Source of the DNA: Streptomyces sp. A 4/2
Lineage (GTDB): Bacteria; Actinomycetota; Actinomycetes; Streptomycetales; Streptomycetaceae
Reading direction: 5' to 3'
NCBI RefSeq assembly: GCF_940670765.1
Contig: NZ_CALNVW010000049.1
Location: 124,001-188,000 of the forward strand
Length of the DNA: 64,000 bases
Notes under the pieces: model-generated
The model's database searches: none
Seen by the model: only the letters and a program-made list of their open reading frames with translations
What the model was told of the DNA's origin: nothing
Shown: piece after piece, positions 49,923 through 58,540 of the stretch
Layout of the letters: every line of letters begins with the position of its first letter
Numbering within the stretch: position 1 is the first letter of the stretch
Position numbers and translations under genes: made by a program

Positions 49923-50852
49923 ATGACGAATGCGCCCGCAGTTCCCGCCTCCGGCCGGCAGATCCAGACCCTCGACACGCTCACCGCCGATCAGGAGCAG
50001 GCCGTTCGCGCGCTGCTCGCCGAGGCCGCCCGTACCGATGGACAGCAGGCCGTCTCCGAGCAGGGGCGGCTTCAGCTGCGGGGCGGGCGGCGGGAGGGGG
50101 TGCAGCACTTCCTCGTCACCGTCGACGGCACCCTCACCGGGTACGCCCAGCTGGAGGCCACCGACCCGGTCGAGGCGCCCGCCGCCGAGCTGGTCGTGCA
50201 CCCCTCGCACCGTGGACAGGGGAACGGGCGCGCGCTCGGTTCCGCACTGATGGCGGCCTCCGGGCGGCGCCTGCGGGTGTGGGCGCACGGGGGGCACTCC
50301 GCCGCCCGCCATCTGGCGCAGGTCCTCGGGCTGGCCAAGTTCCGTGAACTTCGGCAGCTGCGGCGGCCGTTGGTGCCGCTGGACATTCCCGAGCCGGTGT
50401 ACCCGGACGGGGTGACCGTCCGTACTTTCGTCCCCGGTCAGGACGATGCCGCCTGGCTCGCCGTGAACGCCGCCGCCTTCGCCCACCACCCCGAACAGGG
50501 CGCCATGACCCAACGCGACCTGGACGACCGCAAGGCCGAGTCCTGGTTCGACCCGAAGGGGTTCTTCCTCGCGGTACGGGAGGAGGACGGCGAGGTCGTC
50601 GGCTTCCACTGGACCAAGGTGCACACCGACGAGCAGCTGGGCGAGGTGTACGTGGTCGGCATCCGCCCCGACGCGCAGGGCGGCGGCCTGGGCAAGGCAC
50701 TCACCGCGACCGGGCTGCACCATCTCGCGTCGGAGGGGCTGCCGACGGCGATGCTGTACGTCGACGCCGACAACCCGGCTGCTCTCGCGGTGTACGAGCG
50801 GTTGGGGTTCGTGACGCACGAGGTGGATCTGATGTACCGGTCGGAGTCGTGA
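49923..50852 (+). CDS. mshD: Mycothiol synthase
   Basis: 309 aa with two GNAT halves, as in MshD: the N-terminal half with VVHPSHRGQGNGRALGSALM and the C-terminal half with YVVGIRPDAQGGGLGKAL and AMLYVDADNPAALAVYERLG. It acetylates Cys-GlcN-Ins with acetyl-CoA, the last step of mycothiol synthesis. Length and motifs are typical. A very stable terminator (50964-51031) follows. Confidence 0.93.
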   Translation: MTNAPAVPASGRQIQTLDTLTADQEQAVRALLAEAARTDGQQAVSEQGRLQLRGGRREGVQHFLVTVDGTLTGYAQLEATDPVEAPAAELVVHPSHRGQGNGRALGSALMAASGRRLRVWAHGGHSAARHLAQVLGLAKFRELRQLRRPLVPLDIPEPVYPDGVTVRTFVPGQDDAAWLAVNAAAFAHHPEQGAMTQRDLDDRKAESWFDPKGFFLAVREEDGEVVGFHWTKVHTDEQLGEVYVVGIRPDAQGGGLGKALTATGLHHLASEGLPTAMLYVDADNPAALAVYERLGFVTHEVDLMYRSES

Positions 50853-50963
50853 CCGTGGGCGCACGTCGCCGGAGCAAGTAACCCGGGGCGCGCGTCACGG
50901 GGCGAGTGACCCGGGCGTGCGCGTCGAGGACCGAATGGCTCACCGCACGCCGCTGGTTCACCG

Positions 50964-51031
50964 CGCACGGAAACGCCCTCCCCACGCCCTCCCCCTGCCT
51001 TGGCGCACTCGGGGGAGGGCGTTTCCGTGTG
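50964..51031 (+). terminator. Very long-stem terminator after mshD
   Basis: ACGGAAACGCCCTCCCC (50967-50983) pairs perfectly with 51012-51028, plus further pairs outside; total stem near 20 bp, 28-nt loop. Confidence 0.8.
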
Positions 51032-51062
51032 CGGTTGACAGCAGCCGCCGCCTTGCACCAAG

Positions 51063-51086
51063 CTTTCACTACTCAATTAGTGAAAG
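51063..51086. promoter_or_regulatory. Inverted repeat CTTTCACT-N8-AGTGAAAG, likely operator of the GntR gene
   Basis: Perfect 8-bp arms at 51063-51070 and 51079-51086, directly before the ribosome site of the YtrA-type regulator. YtrA-group GntR proteins commonly bind such repeats over their own promoter. Confidence 0.6.
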
Positions 51087-51094
51087 GGGGGTGA

Positions 51095-51559
51095 GTGATC
51101 GAGTTCCGCATCGACCGCCGCAGTGGCGTCTCGACGTACCTCCAGATCGTCCAGCAGACCAAACAGGCCCTGCGCCTGGGCCTGTTGGTCCCCGGCGACC
51201 AGCTGCCGACCGCACGCGCCGTCGTCGAGGCCACCGCCATCAATCCCAACACCGTCCTCAAGGCCTACCGGGAGCTGGAGCGCGAAGGCCTGGTCGAGGC
51301 CCGGCGGGGGATGGGCACCTTCGTCCGCAAGTCCCTCGGCAGGACCACCCCGGACGACCCGGCTCTGCGGGCCGAACTCACCGCGTGGGCGGCCCGAGCC
51401 CGTGCGGCCGGGCTGGAGAAGGACGACGCGGCGGCGCTCTGCGCATCCGTACTCGACGACTGCTTCGACGCCACCACCACCACAGCCACAGCCACAGCCA
51501 CCGACGACAGCACCGGCACCAGAGCAGATGACCGCTCCAAGGGGGACGCACAGAAATGA
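51095..51559 (+). CDS. GntR family regulator, YtrA subfamily
   Basis: 154 aa from GTG 51095 with AAAGGGGGG upstream. N-terminal winged HTH: GVSTYLQIVQQTKQALRLGL, LPTARAVVEATAINPNTVLK, AYRELEREGLVEARRGMGTF. Short helical C-terminus typical of YtrA, then a Thr/Ala/Asp-rich end (ATTTTATATATDDSTGT). First gene of an operon with one ABC ATPase and two permeases, overlapping the ATPase gene by 4 nt; expected to repress the operon. Confidence 0.92.
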   Translation: MIEFRIDRRSGVSTYLQIVQQTKQALRLGLLVPGDQLPTARAVVEATAINPNTVLKAYRELEREGLVEARRGMGTFVRKSLGRTTPDDPALRAELTAWAARARAAGLEKDDAAALCASVLDDCFDATTTTATATATDDSTGTRADDRSKGDAQK

Positions 51560-52449
51560 CCGGCACCGCGATCGAGGCCACAGGCCTCGGCAAGACGTAC
51601 GGCAGGCGGCGCGGCTGGGCGCTGCGGAACTGCTCCTTCCGGCTGCCCGCAGGCCGTGTCTGTGCGCTCGTCGGGCCCAACGGCGCGGGCAAGTCGACCC
51701 TCCTCGCCCACGCGGCGGGGCTGCTCCGGCCCACCGAGGGCGCCGTTCAGGTGCTCGGCCACACGCCCGGCGCCGCGCGTGAGCGGATCGCGTACGTCGC
51801 CCAGGACAAGCCGCTGATCGGGCAGTTGACCGTCGCCGACACGCTGCGGCTGGGGCGCGAGCTGAACCCGGCCCGCTGGGACACGGCGACCGCCGAGCGG
51901 ATCGTGGCGGGCGGCAAGCTGGACGGGGGCGCCACCGTGCGTACGCTCTCCGGCGGCCAGCGCACCCGGGTCGCCCTCGCGCTCGCCCTGGGCAAGCGGC
52001 CCGAGCTGATGCTGCTCGACGAACCGATGGCCGACCTGGACCCGCTCGCCCGGCACGAGCTGATGGGCACCCTGATGTCCGAGGCCGCCGAACACGGCAC
52101 GACGATCGTGATGTCCTCGCACGTCCTCGCCGAACTGGAAGGCGCCTGCGACTACTTGCTGCTGGTCGAGGGCGGCCGGATCCGGCTGGGCGGCGAGACC
52201 GACGACCTGCTGTCCGCCCATACGCTGCTGAGCGGACCGGTGGCCGAGCTGGCCCCGCACACGGTCATCGAATCGCGGACCACGGGCCGTCAGATGACCG
52301 CGCTGGTACGGCGGGACGGACCGGTCGCGGGCGACTGGCAGAGCATGGAACCCTCCCTGGAGGAGCTGCTGCTCGCGCACCTGCGGTCACCGGACGCGCC
52401 TCTTCTGCTCACCCCGAGCGCGGAGAACCGTACGGCGGTGACGGCATGA
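51556..52449 (+). CDS. ABC transporter ATP-binding protein (YtrB-like)
   Basis: 297 aa. Walker A GPNGAGKSTLLAH, Q loop AQDKPLIG, signature LSGGQRTRVALALAL, Walker B LMLLDEPMADLDP, and the H loop VMSSHVLAEL. A C-terminal extra domain (from about 215) follows. Overlaps the genes on both sides by 4 nt. The substrate is unknown; YtrA-type systems respond to cell-wall stress in Bacillus and to own antibiotics in some Streptomyces. Confidence 0.93.
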   Translation: MTGTAIEATGLGKTYGRRRGWALRNCSFRLPAGRVCALVGPNGAGKSTLLAHAAGLLRPTEGAVQVLGHTPGAARERIAYVAQDKPLIGQLTVADTLRLGRELNPARWDTATAERIVAGGKLDGGATVRTLSGGQRTRVALALALGKRPELMLLDEPMADLDPLARHELMGTLMSEAAEHGTTIVMSSHVLAELEGACDYLLLVEGGRIRLGGETDDLLSAHTLLSGPVAELAPHTVIESRTTGRQMTALVRRDGPVAGDWQSMEPSLEELLLAHLRSPDAPLLLTPSAENRTAVTA

Positions 52450-53408
52450 GCGCGCTCGCCCCGAGCGGCCCGGCCTGGGTCGCGGTTCGGACGCACCGCA
52501 GGACCCTGTGGTGGGCGCTCGGACTCACCGTACTGGCGGTGGCGCTGCTGGTCGCCGTGCGGCTGTGGTCCACCCATCTCGCCGACGAGTTCGCCGGCAG
52601 CGGCTGCCCGATCCGGCTGTCGGACGGCACCTGCTCCGACAACACCTGGTTCATCGCGAGCAGCGAATGGACCTACAGCCAGCTGATGGCGAAGGGCAGC
52701 GCGGTCATCGCCCTGCTGCCGTTCCTGGTCGCCGCGTTCGTCGCGGGACCGGTGGTCGGACGCGAAATGGAGTCCGGCACCTACCGGATGCTGTGGACGC
52801 AGTCCGTCTCCCCCGTCCGCTGGTTCGCGGTGAAGCTCGCCGTACCGGCCGCCATGGCCCTGGCGGGGTCGACGGTCCTGATCGGCGCCTACCGCTGGGC
52901 CTGGTCCACCGGTCCGGGCCACGGTGGACCAGGCATGGAGTGGTACGACATCGACGTCTACACCGCGATCGGCCCGGTCGGCATCGCCGCCACCGTGCTG
53001 GCCGTCCCCGTCGGCGCCCTGATCGGCCTGCTCGTCCGCCGCACGGTCTCCGCCATGGTGAGCGGCATGTTCACCCTCGGGGTCCTGCTGTACGTGCCCG
53101 CCAACTTCCGTGGCAACTTCTGGACGACCCGCACCGTCACAGGAAGCCTCGCCGACGGCTACCCGCCGTACGACGGAATGGTGCTCGGCGACGGCGCGCT
53201 GACGTCGAGCGGTGCACAGGTGAGCGACCCGATGTGTGTGGACGACAAGGCGTGCCTGACGGCCCATCACATCGTCGGCTACTACCGAACCTCCCAGCCC
53301 GCGTCGCACTTCTGGCAGCTCCAACTGGTGGAAACGGGCATCCTGCTGGCCCTGGCCGTCATCGCGGCGGCCCTCGTACTGCGCATCGTGAAGAGGACGA
53401 CGGCATGA
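52446..53408 (+). CDS. ABC transporter permease 1
   Basis: 320 aa with six membrane helices. Contains GREMESGTYRMLWTQSVSPV, RWFAVKLAVP and SHFWQLQLVETGILLALAV. A large extracytoplasmic loop (about 45-75 with Cys pair, and 205-280 with DDKAC) may face outside. Paralogous to the next permease along its whole length, apart from the loops. Confidence 0.88.
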   Translation: MSALAPSGPAWVAVRTHRRTLWWALGLTVLAVALLVAVRLWSTHLADEFAGSGCPIRLSDGTCSDNTWFIASSEWTYSQLMAKGSAVIALLPFLVAAFVAGPVVGREMESGTYRMLWTQSVSPVRWFAVKLAVPAAMALAGSTVLIGAYRWAWSTGPGHGGPGMEWYDIDVYTAIGPVGIAATVLAVPVGALIGLLVRRTVSAMVSGMFTLGVLLYVPANFRGNFWTTRTVTGSLADGYPPYDGMVLGDGALTSSGAQVSDPMCVDDKACLTAHHIVGYYRTSQPASHFWQLQLVETGILLALAVIAAALVLRIVKRTTA

Positions 53409-54187
53409 GCGCGCTGAGCCTGCGCGGGCCGGCCTGGGTGACGGCCCGGGAGCATCGCGGTACCGGATGGTCCTTCCTCATCTTCCTGATCGTCGCGACG
53501 GGCACCGTCATCGCACTGCGCACCGGGGCCGGTGACCTGCCACGTACCGGCGGGACCGGCACACCGCCCGCCGACGCGCAGGCGCCGCCATGGCTGACCA
53601 CCGTCGTCGCCGTGGTGGGCGGTGCGCTGCTGCTCCTGCCGATGGCCGCCGGGGCGTTCATGGCGGGCCCGGCGGTCGGCCGGACCCTGGAGCGCGGCTC
53701 GTACCAGCTGCTGTGGACCCAGTCCGTGACACCGGTTCGCTGGCTGGTGGCGCAGTTCGTCGTGCCCGCCTCGGCGCTCACCGCGGGATCGGCCGTGCTC
53801 ATCGGCTGCTACCGCATCGGCCGGGCCCGGGTGATCGCCGAGGAGACCGACGCGTTCACCTGGTACGACGGAGCTGTCTTCCCCACGCTGGGGCCCGTCA
53901 CCGTGGCGTACACACTCCTCGCGCTGGCCGTCGGCGCGCTCGTCGGGCTGCTGCTCCGGCGCGAGGTGGCGGCGATGGCTGTGACCCTGGCCATCGCCGC
54001 GGGGTTCCTCGTCGTCGGGGCGCGGGTGCGGGGGCTGCTGTGGCCCGGCCCGAACCCGAGCGGCACGGAGCATCCCGCGTCGTCCCACTTCTGGCCCCTC
54101 CAGCTCATGGAAACGGGCATCGTGCTGGCCATAGCCGCCCTCGTGACCGCCGCCGCCTTCCAGGTCCTCCGCCGCAAGCACGGCTGA
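53405..54187 (+). CDS. ABC transporter permease 2
   Basis: 260 aa from ATG 53405, overlapping the first permease by 4 nt. It shares with it GPAWV near the start, GRTLERGSYQLLWTQSVTPV and SHFWPLQLMETGIVLAIAAL, so the two arose by duplication. It is shorter because of missing loops. The two permeases with one ATPase would form a heterodimeric channel. Confidence 0.88.
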   Translation: MSALSLRGPAWVTAREHRGTGWSFLIFLIVATGTVIALRTGAGDLPRTGGTGTPPADAQAPPWLTTVVAVVGGALLLLPMAAGAFMAGPAVGRTLERGSYQLLWTQSVTPVRWLVAQFVVPASALTAGSAVLIGCYRIGRARVIAEETDAFTWYDGAVFPTLGPVTVAYTLLALAVGALVGLLLRREVAAMAVTLAIAAGFLVVGARVRGLLWPGPNPSGTEHPASSHFWPLQLMETGIVLAIAALVTAAAFQVLRRKHG

Positions 54188-54224
54188 ACCCGGCAGGCAC
54201 CCCGGCGCCGGGCTCTCCGGCGTC

Positions 54225-54262
54225 CGGGTGGTTCCGGGGCCGGGGGGCTCCGGAACCACCCG
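54225..54262 (+). terminator. Terminator of the YtrA-type operon
   Basis: CGGGTGGTTCCGG (54225-54237) pairs perfectly with CCGGAACCACCCG (54250-54262), 12-nt G-rich loop. Confidence 0.8.
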
Positions 54263-54402
54263 AGGGGGCGGCCCCCGGCGGTCCCGGCCCCGCATCCCGG
54301 ACGTCATGTCCCCGTTACCCGTCATTCAGACGCGCTTGCGACCCTCACGGAATGCAACCCGCCACCGCGCCCGCCGACCCTCCTGCGCGGAACAATGGAC
54401 AC

Positions 54403-56628
54403 ATGAGCCAGCAGCCCAGTGCAGAGGTCCCGGTCCAGCACCTCCAGCCCTCCGTCGGTTCGATCGCGGCGCACCGCCCGCACACCGTCGCGACGGCCGG
54501 TCCGGACCTGGATTCGGGCGTCGACGCCGATGTCGACACGTACGACGCGGACGGCGACAGCACCGAGCTGCCCTCGGGCCGCTTCCTCGACCGGGAGCAG
54601 AGCTGGCTCGCCTTCAACGAACGGGTGCTGGAGCTCGCCGAGGATCCGACGACCCCGCTCCTCGAACGGGCTAATTTCCTCGCCATCTTCGCGAGCAACC
54701 TGGACGAGTTCTTCATGGTCCGGGTGGCCGGGCTCAAGCGCCGCATCGCGACCGGTGTCGCCGCCCGGTCCGCATCGGGTCTCCAGCCCCGCGAAGTGCT
54801 GGAACAGATCTGGACCAGATCCCGTGAGCTCATGGCCAGGCACGCCGCCTGCTTCCAGCAGGACGTCGCGCCCGCCCTCGCCGACGAGAGCATCCACCTG
54901 ATCCGCTGGGACGACCTGACCGACAAGGAACAGGCCAGGCTCTTCACCTTCTTCCGTCAGCGGATCTTCCCGGTACTGACCCCGCTGGCCGTCGACCCCG
55001 CGCACCCGTTCCCGTACATCTCGGGGCTCTCGCTCAACCTCGCCGTGGTCGTCCGCAACCCGGTCAGCGGTCACCGCCACTTCGCCCGGGTCAAGGTGCC
55101 GCCGCTGCTCACCCGGTTCCTGGAGGCGTCGCCGCAGCGGTACGTGCCCGTCGAGGACATCATCGCGGCGCACCTGGAGGAGCTCTTCCCCGGCATGGAG
55201 GTGCTCGCGCACCACATGTTCCGGGTCACCAGGAACGAGGACCTGGAGGTCGAGGAGGACGACGCGGAGAACCTCCTCAAGGCCCTGGAGAAGGAGCTCA
55301 TGCGGCGGCGTTTCGGCCCGCCCGTCCGGCTGGAGGTCGAGGAGTCCATCGACCCCTACATACTCGATCTGCTGGTCCGCGAGCTGAAGGTCTCCGAGGC
55401 GGAGGTCTATCCGCTGCCCGGCCCCCTCGACCTCACCGGACTCTTCGGCATCGCGTCACTGGACCGGCCCGAGCTGAAGTACCCGCCGTTCATCGCGGGC
55501 ACCCACCGCGACCTCGCCGAGGTCGAGTCGGCGTCGGCGCCCGACATCTTCGCGGCGCTGCGCGAACGGGACGTACTGCTGCACCACCCGTACGACTCGT
55601 TCTCCACCTCCGTCCAGGCCTTCCTGGAACAGGCCGCCGGCGACCCCGACGTCCTCGCCATCAAGCAGACGCTGTACCGGACTTCGGGCGACTCACCGAT
55701 AGTCGACGCGCTGATCGACGCCGCCGAGTCCGGCAAGCAGGTGCTCGTCCTGGTCGAGATCAAGGCCCGGTTCGACGAGCAGGCCAACATCAAGTGGGCC
55801 CGGAAGCTGGAAGAGGCGGGCTGCCATGTCGTCTACGGCCTGGTCGGGCTGAAGACGCACTGCAAGCTGTCGCTCGTCGTCCGGCAGGAGGGCGACACCC
55901 TGCGCCGCTACTCCCACGTGGGGACCGGGAACTACCACCCCAAGACGGCCAGGCTCTACGAGGACCTCGGCCTCCTCACCGCCGACCCGCAGGTCGGCGC
56001 CGACCTCTCCGACCTCTTCAACCGGCTGTCGGGCTACTCCCGGCGCGAGACGTACCGGCGGCTGCTGGTCGCCCCCAAGTCGCTGCGCGACGGGCTGATC
56101 ACGCGGATCGACAAGGAGGTCACGCACCGGCGTGCGGGCCGCCCCGCCTACGTACGCATCAAGGTCAACTCGATGGTCGACGAAGCGGTCATCGACGCCT
56201 GCTACCGGGCCGCGCAGGCCGGGGTGCCCGTCGACATCTGGGTGCGCGGCATCTGCGCGATACGCCCCGGCGTCACCGGGCTCTCCGAGAACGTCCGGGT
56301 CCGCTCGATACTGGGGCGCTTCCTGGAACACTCACGGGTCTTCGCCTTCGGCAACGGCGGCGAGCCCGAAGTCTGGCTGGGCAGCGCCGACATGATGCAC
56401 CGCAATCTCGACCGCCGCATCGAGGCCCTGGTCCGCGTCACCGACCCGGCCCACCGCGCGGCACTCAGCCGGCTCCTGGAGACCGGCATGTCCGACACCA
56501 CGTCCTCCTGGCACCTGGGCGCCGACGGCAACTGGACGCGCCGCGCGACCGACGCCGAAGGCCGGCCGCTGCGCCATGTGCAGGAGATGCTCATCGACGC
56601 CCGGAGGCGCCGCCGTGCGACCCCTTGA
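54403..56628 (+). CDS. ppk: Polyphosphate kinase 1
   Basis: 741 aa from ATG 54403 (an in-frame ATG at 54352 is possible). The N-terminal ~50 residues are acidic and not conserved (DLDSGVDADVDTYDADGDST); then the PPK1 core: FLDREQSWLAFNERVLELAE, ANFLAIFASNLDEFFMVRVA, FPYISGLSLNLAVVV. The catalytic phospho-His is in SHVGTGNYHPKTARLYEDLG, and ATP-binding Arg lies in RFDEQANIKWARKLE. It makes polyphosphate from ATP reversibly. It is followed directly by a CHAD protein that may bind polyphosphate. Confidence 0.94.
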   Translation: MSQQPSAEVPVQHLQPSVGSIAAHRPHTVATAGPDLDSGVDADVDTYDADGDSTELPSGRFLDREQSWLAFNERVLELAEDPTTPLLERANFLAIFASNLDEFFMVRVAGLKRRIATGVAARSASGLQPREVLEQIWTRSRELMARHAACFQQDVAPALADESIHLIRWDDLTDKEQARLFTFFRQRIFPVLTPLAVDPAHPFPYISGLSLNLAVVVRNPVSGHRHFARVKVPPLLTRFLEASPQRYVPVEDIIAAHLEELFPGMEVLAHHMFRVTRNEDLEVEEDDAENLLKALEKELMRRRFGPPVRLEVEESIDPYILDLLVRELKVSEAEVYPLPGPLDLTGLFGIASLDRPELKYPPFIAGTHRDLAEVESASAPDIFAALRERDVLLHHPYDSFSTSVQAFLEQAAGDPDVLAIKQTLYRTSGDSPIVDALIDAAESGKQVLVLVEIKARFDEQANIKWARKLEEAGCHVVYGLVGLKTHCKLSLVVRQEGDTLRRYSHVGTGNYHPKTARLYEDLGLLTADPQVGADLSDLFNRLSGYSRRETYRRLLVAPKSLRDGLITRIDKEVTHRRAGRPAYVRIKVNSMVDEAVIDACYRAAQAGVPVDIWVRGICAIRPGVTGLSENVRVRSILGRFLEHSRVFAFGNGGEPEVWLGSADMMHRNLDRRIEALVRVTDPAHRAALSRLLETGMSDTTSSWHLGADGNWTRRATDAEGRPLRHVQEMLIDARRRRRATP

Positions 56629-57623
56629 TGTTCCGCGTGACGTTCCCCGGAGGCTCCGCCGTGCCACGCCCTGACCCGACAGCCACGGCGGGCGAACTGC
56701 TCTCCTGCTATCTGCACGACCAGGCCGCGGAGTTCCTGCGCAGCCTGCGCACCTACGCGGACGGGGACGAGGAGGCCGCCCGCACCCTGCGCCGCTCGGC
56801 CCGCCGCATCGGCGGCACCCTGCACACCTTCCGTACGCTGCTCGACCCGGTCTGGGCCGATCAACTGCGGTCCGAACTGGCCTGGTTGTCCGGCGCGCTG
56901 GCCCGTGAGCACGCGTACGCGGCCCGGCTGGCCCGGCTGCTCGACGCGCTCGGCCGGCTCTCGGACGGCCCGGCCGCGCTGCCCGCCCCGCGCGCGGAGG
57001 CGCCCCATCCGACCATGGCCGTGGGGGCCGCGCGGGCCGGGGCGCTCCTGGAGCGGCAGTTGACGCTGGCCAGGACCCGCGCCCACTCCGCGGCGCTCCA
57101 GGCACTGGGCTCGTCCCGCTTCCACGCGGTCGCGGACGCGGTGGCGCTGCTGGCGTCGGAGGTGCCGTTCGCCCCGACGGCGGCCGTCCGCGCCGACGAC
57201 GCCCTGCCGCCCGCCGCGGACTCGGCGGGCCGCAAGCTGGCGGACGCGGTCGCCGCGCTGCCACTGCACCTGGCGGCGCACCCGTACAACGCGGAGGGGC
57301 TGAGCGATTCCCAGGACGCCCCCTGGCACCAGGTCAGACTGCTGCTGCGGCTGCACCGGTACGCCCAGGAGGCGCTGTACGCGGACCGCGACAGCCGACC
57401 GGGCCCGGACCTGCGGCTGTACGGCGCCGGGCAGGCGCTGGACCTGCACCGCGAGGCCGCCGAAGCCGCGGCGGCAGCGGCGTCGGCGGCCCGCACGCCC
57501 CGGATCGCGCCGGCGACGGCGTACGCCCTGGGGGTCCTGCACGCCGACCAGCGCCATGAGGTCGAGGCCGCCCGGTACAGCTTCCAGCAGACCTGGCAGC
57601 GCACGGCGGTGACGACAGCATGA
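56628..57623 (+). CDS. CHAD domain protein
   Basis: 331 aa if started at ATG 56628, which overlaps the ppk stop (TGATG). A GTG at 56661 with GGAGG 7 nt upstream gives 320 aa and may be the true start. CHAD domains are helical with conserved His/Arg/Lys that bind polyphosphate. Here ELLSCYLHDQAAEFLRSLRT, RTLRRSARRIGGTLHTFRTL and the C-terminal RLHRYAQEALYAD fit this. Position between ppk and pst supports a link to polyphosphate. Coupled to the Nudix gene by ATGA. Confidence 0.85.
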   Translation: MFRVTFPGGSAVPRPDPTATAGELLSCYLHDQAAEFLRSLRTYADGDEEAARTLRRSARRIGGTLHTFRTLLDPVWADQLRSELAWLSGALAREHAYAARLARLLDALGRLSDGPAALPAPRAEAPHPTMAVGAARAGALLERQLTLARTRAHSAALQALGSSRFHAVADAVALLASEVPFAPTAAVRADDALPPAADSAGRKLADAVAALPLHLAAHPYNAEGLSDSQDAPWHQVRLLLRLHRYAQEALYADRDSRPGPDLRLYGAGQALDLHREAAEAAAAAASAARTPRIAPATAYALGVLHADQRHEVEAARYSFQQTWQRTAVTTA

Positions 57624-58108
57624 CGAGGAGCGATCCGGTGCGCGGTGGCAGCCTCGTGCCGTCCGACGACGGCACCGCGGGCTCCGGAGCCGCCGACGAC
57701 ACGGTCCTGGCGGCCGGGTGCGTGCTGTGGCGGCGCGGTGCCTCCCACGGGGACGGCGCCGGCGGGCTGGAGATCTGCCTCGTGCACCGGCCCAAGTACG
57801 ACGACTGGTCGCACCCGAAGGGCAAGCTGAAGCGCGGCGAGGACCTGCTGTCCGCGGCCCGGCGCGAGGTGCTGGAGGAGACCGGTCACCACTGCGCCCC
57901 CGGTGCCCGGCTCGCGACCGTGCGGTACGCGGTGAACGGGCGCCCCAAACAGGTCACCTACTGGGCGGCCGAGGCGACGGGCGGCGGCTTCGTCCCGAAC
58001 AGCGAGGTCGACCGGGTGAGCTGGCTCTCCCCGGCGGACGCCCGCGACCGGCTCACCCGGCCACGCGACCGGGAGCTGATCGACGCGCTGCCCGAGGGGC
58101 TGGGCTGA
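57620..58108 (+). CDS. Nudix hydrolase (MutT/DIPP-like)
   Basis: 162 aa. The Nudix box is KGKLKRGEDLLSAARREVLEETGH, broken up as GKLKRGEDLLSAARREV and LEETG, and complete (G-x5-E-x7-REUxEExGU). RPKYDDWSHPKGKL before it recalls Ap4A/diphosphoinositol-type Nudix proteins and MutT1. Position after ppk and CHAD suggests nucleotide or polyphosphate cleanup. Overlaps the CHAD gene by 4 nt. Confidence 0.9.
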   Translation: MTRSDPVRGGSLVPSDDGTAGSGAADDTVLAAGCVLWRRGASHGDGAGGLEICLVHRPKYDDWSHPKGKLKRGEDLLSAARREVLEETGHHCAPGARLATVRYAVNGRPKQVTYWAAEATGGGFVPNSEVDRVSWLSPADARDRLTRPRDRELIDALPEGLG

Positions 58109-58540
58109 CGGCGGCAGGCCGGGCCGACGGTGCCGGGCCGACAGCCGTGGGTCAACAGCGGTAGACCGACGGCGGTAGGCCGAAGGCTTCGTGTTGACGG
58201 CGCCGTGTTGACGGTCTCGGGCCCGCGGCATCACGCCGGCAGTACGGGGGCCTGGGCACCGGCGGGAGGGGACAGGGCTGGTGGCACGGGTGCAGGGGCC
58301 CCGGGACGAAGGCGCGGCGCCGTCCGCGACCTCTGCGTAGCGCCCCCGTCACCCGTACGACCCCGCACCCGGTCGTCCGCCGAGGTTCACTCTCCGTTCA
58401 CTCACACCCGCCGGTCACTTCACCTGTTCTGTCTAATTTCGGCCTTACACGGTGCACGGCACCCCGCCGCACCGGTCACCTCTTCGCACGCCGCCGTACA
58501 ACGAGACGAAACCCGGCGGCTCCTGGAAGGAACACCCGAA
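58109..58540. other. pstS promoter region
   Basis: 432 nt. The left part (58110-58200) is made of degenerate GGCCGACGG-like repeats with no coding sense; the right part carries the PHO-box-like repeats (58385-58417), a possible -10 TCTAAT at 58431-58436 and a leader to the GTG at 58541 with GGAAGGA. No gene recognised. Confidence 0.7.
58385..58424 (+). promoter_or_regulatory. PHO box (PhoP-binding direct repeats) upstream of pstS
   Basis: GTTCACTCTCC (58385-58395) and GTTCACTCACA (58396-58406) are 11-nt direct repeats close to the Streptomyces PhoP unit GTTCACC, followed by a weaker unit with GGTCA and CTTCACC. They lie just above a -10-like TCTAAT. Phosphate-starvation activation by PhoP is the expected reading. 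Confidence 0.75.

Noticed and set aside
47583..50864. Very long minus-strand open frame (over 1000 codons) reaching back from the AraC gene
   Set aside because: Only 47583-48329 encodes the AraC protein; the rest is antisense to the MFS and mshD genes and has no protein-like sequence.
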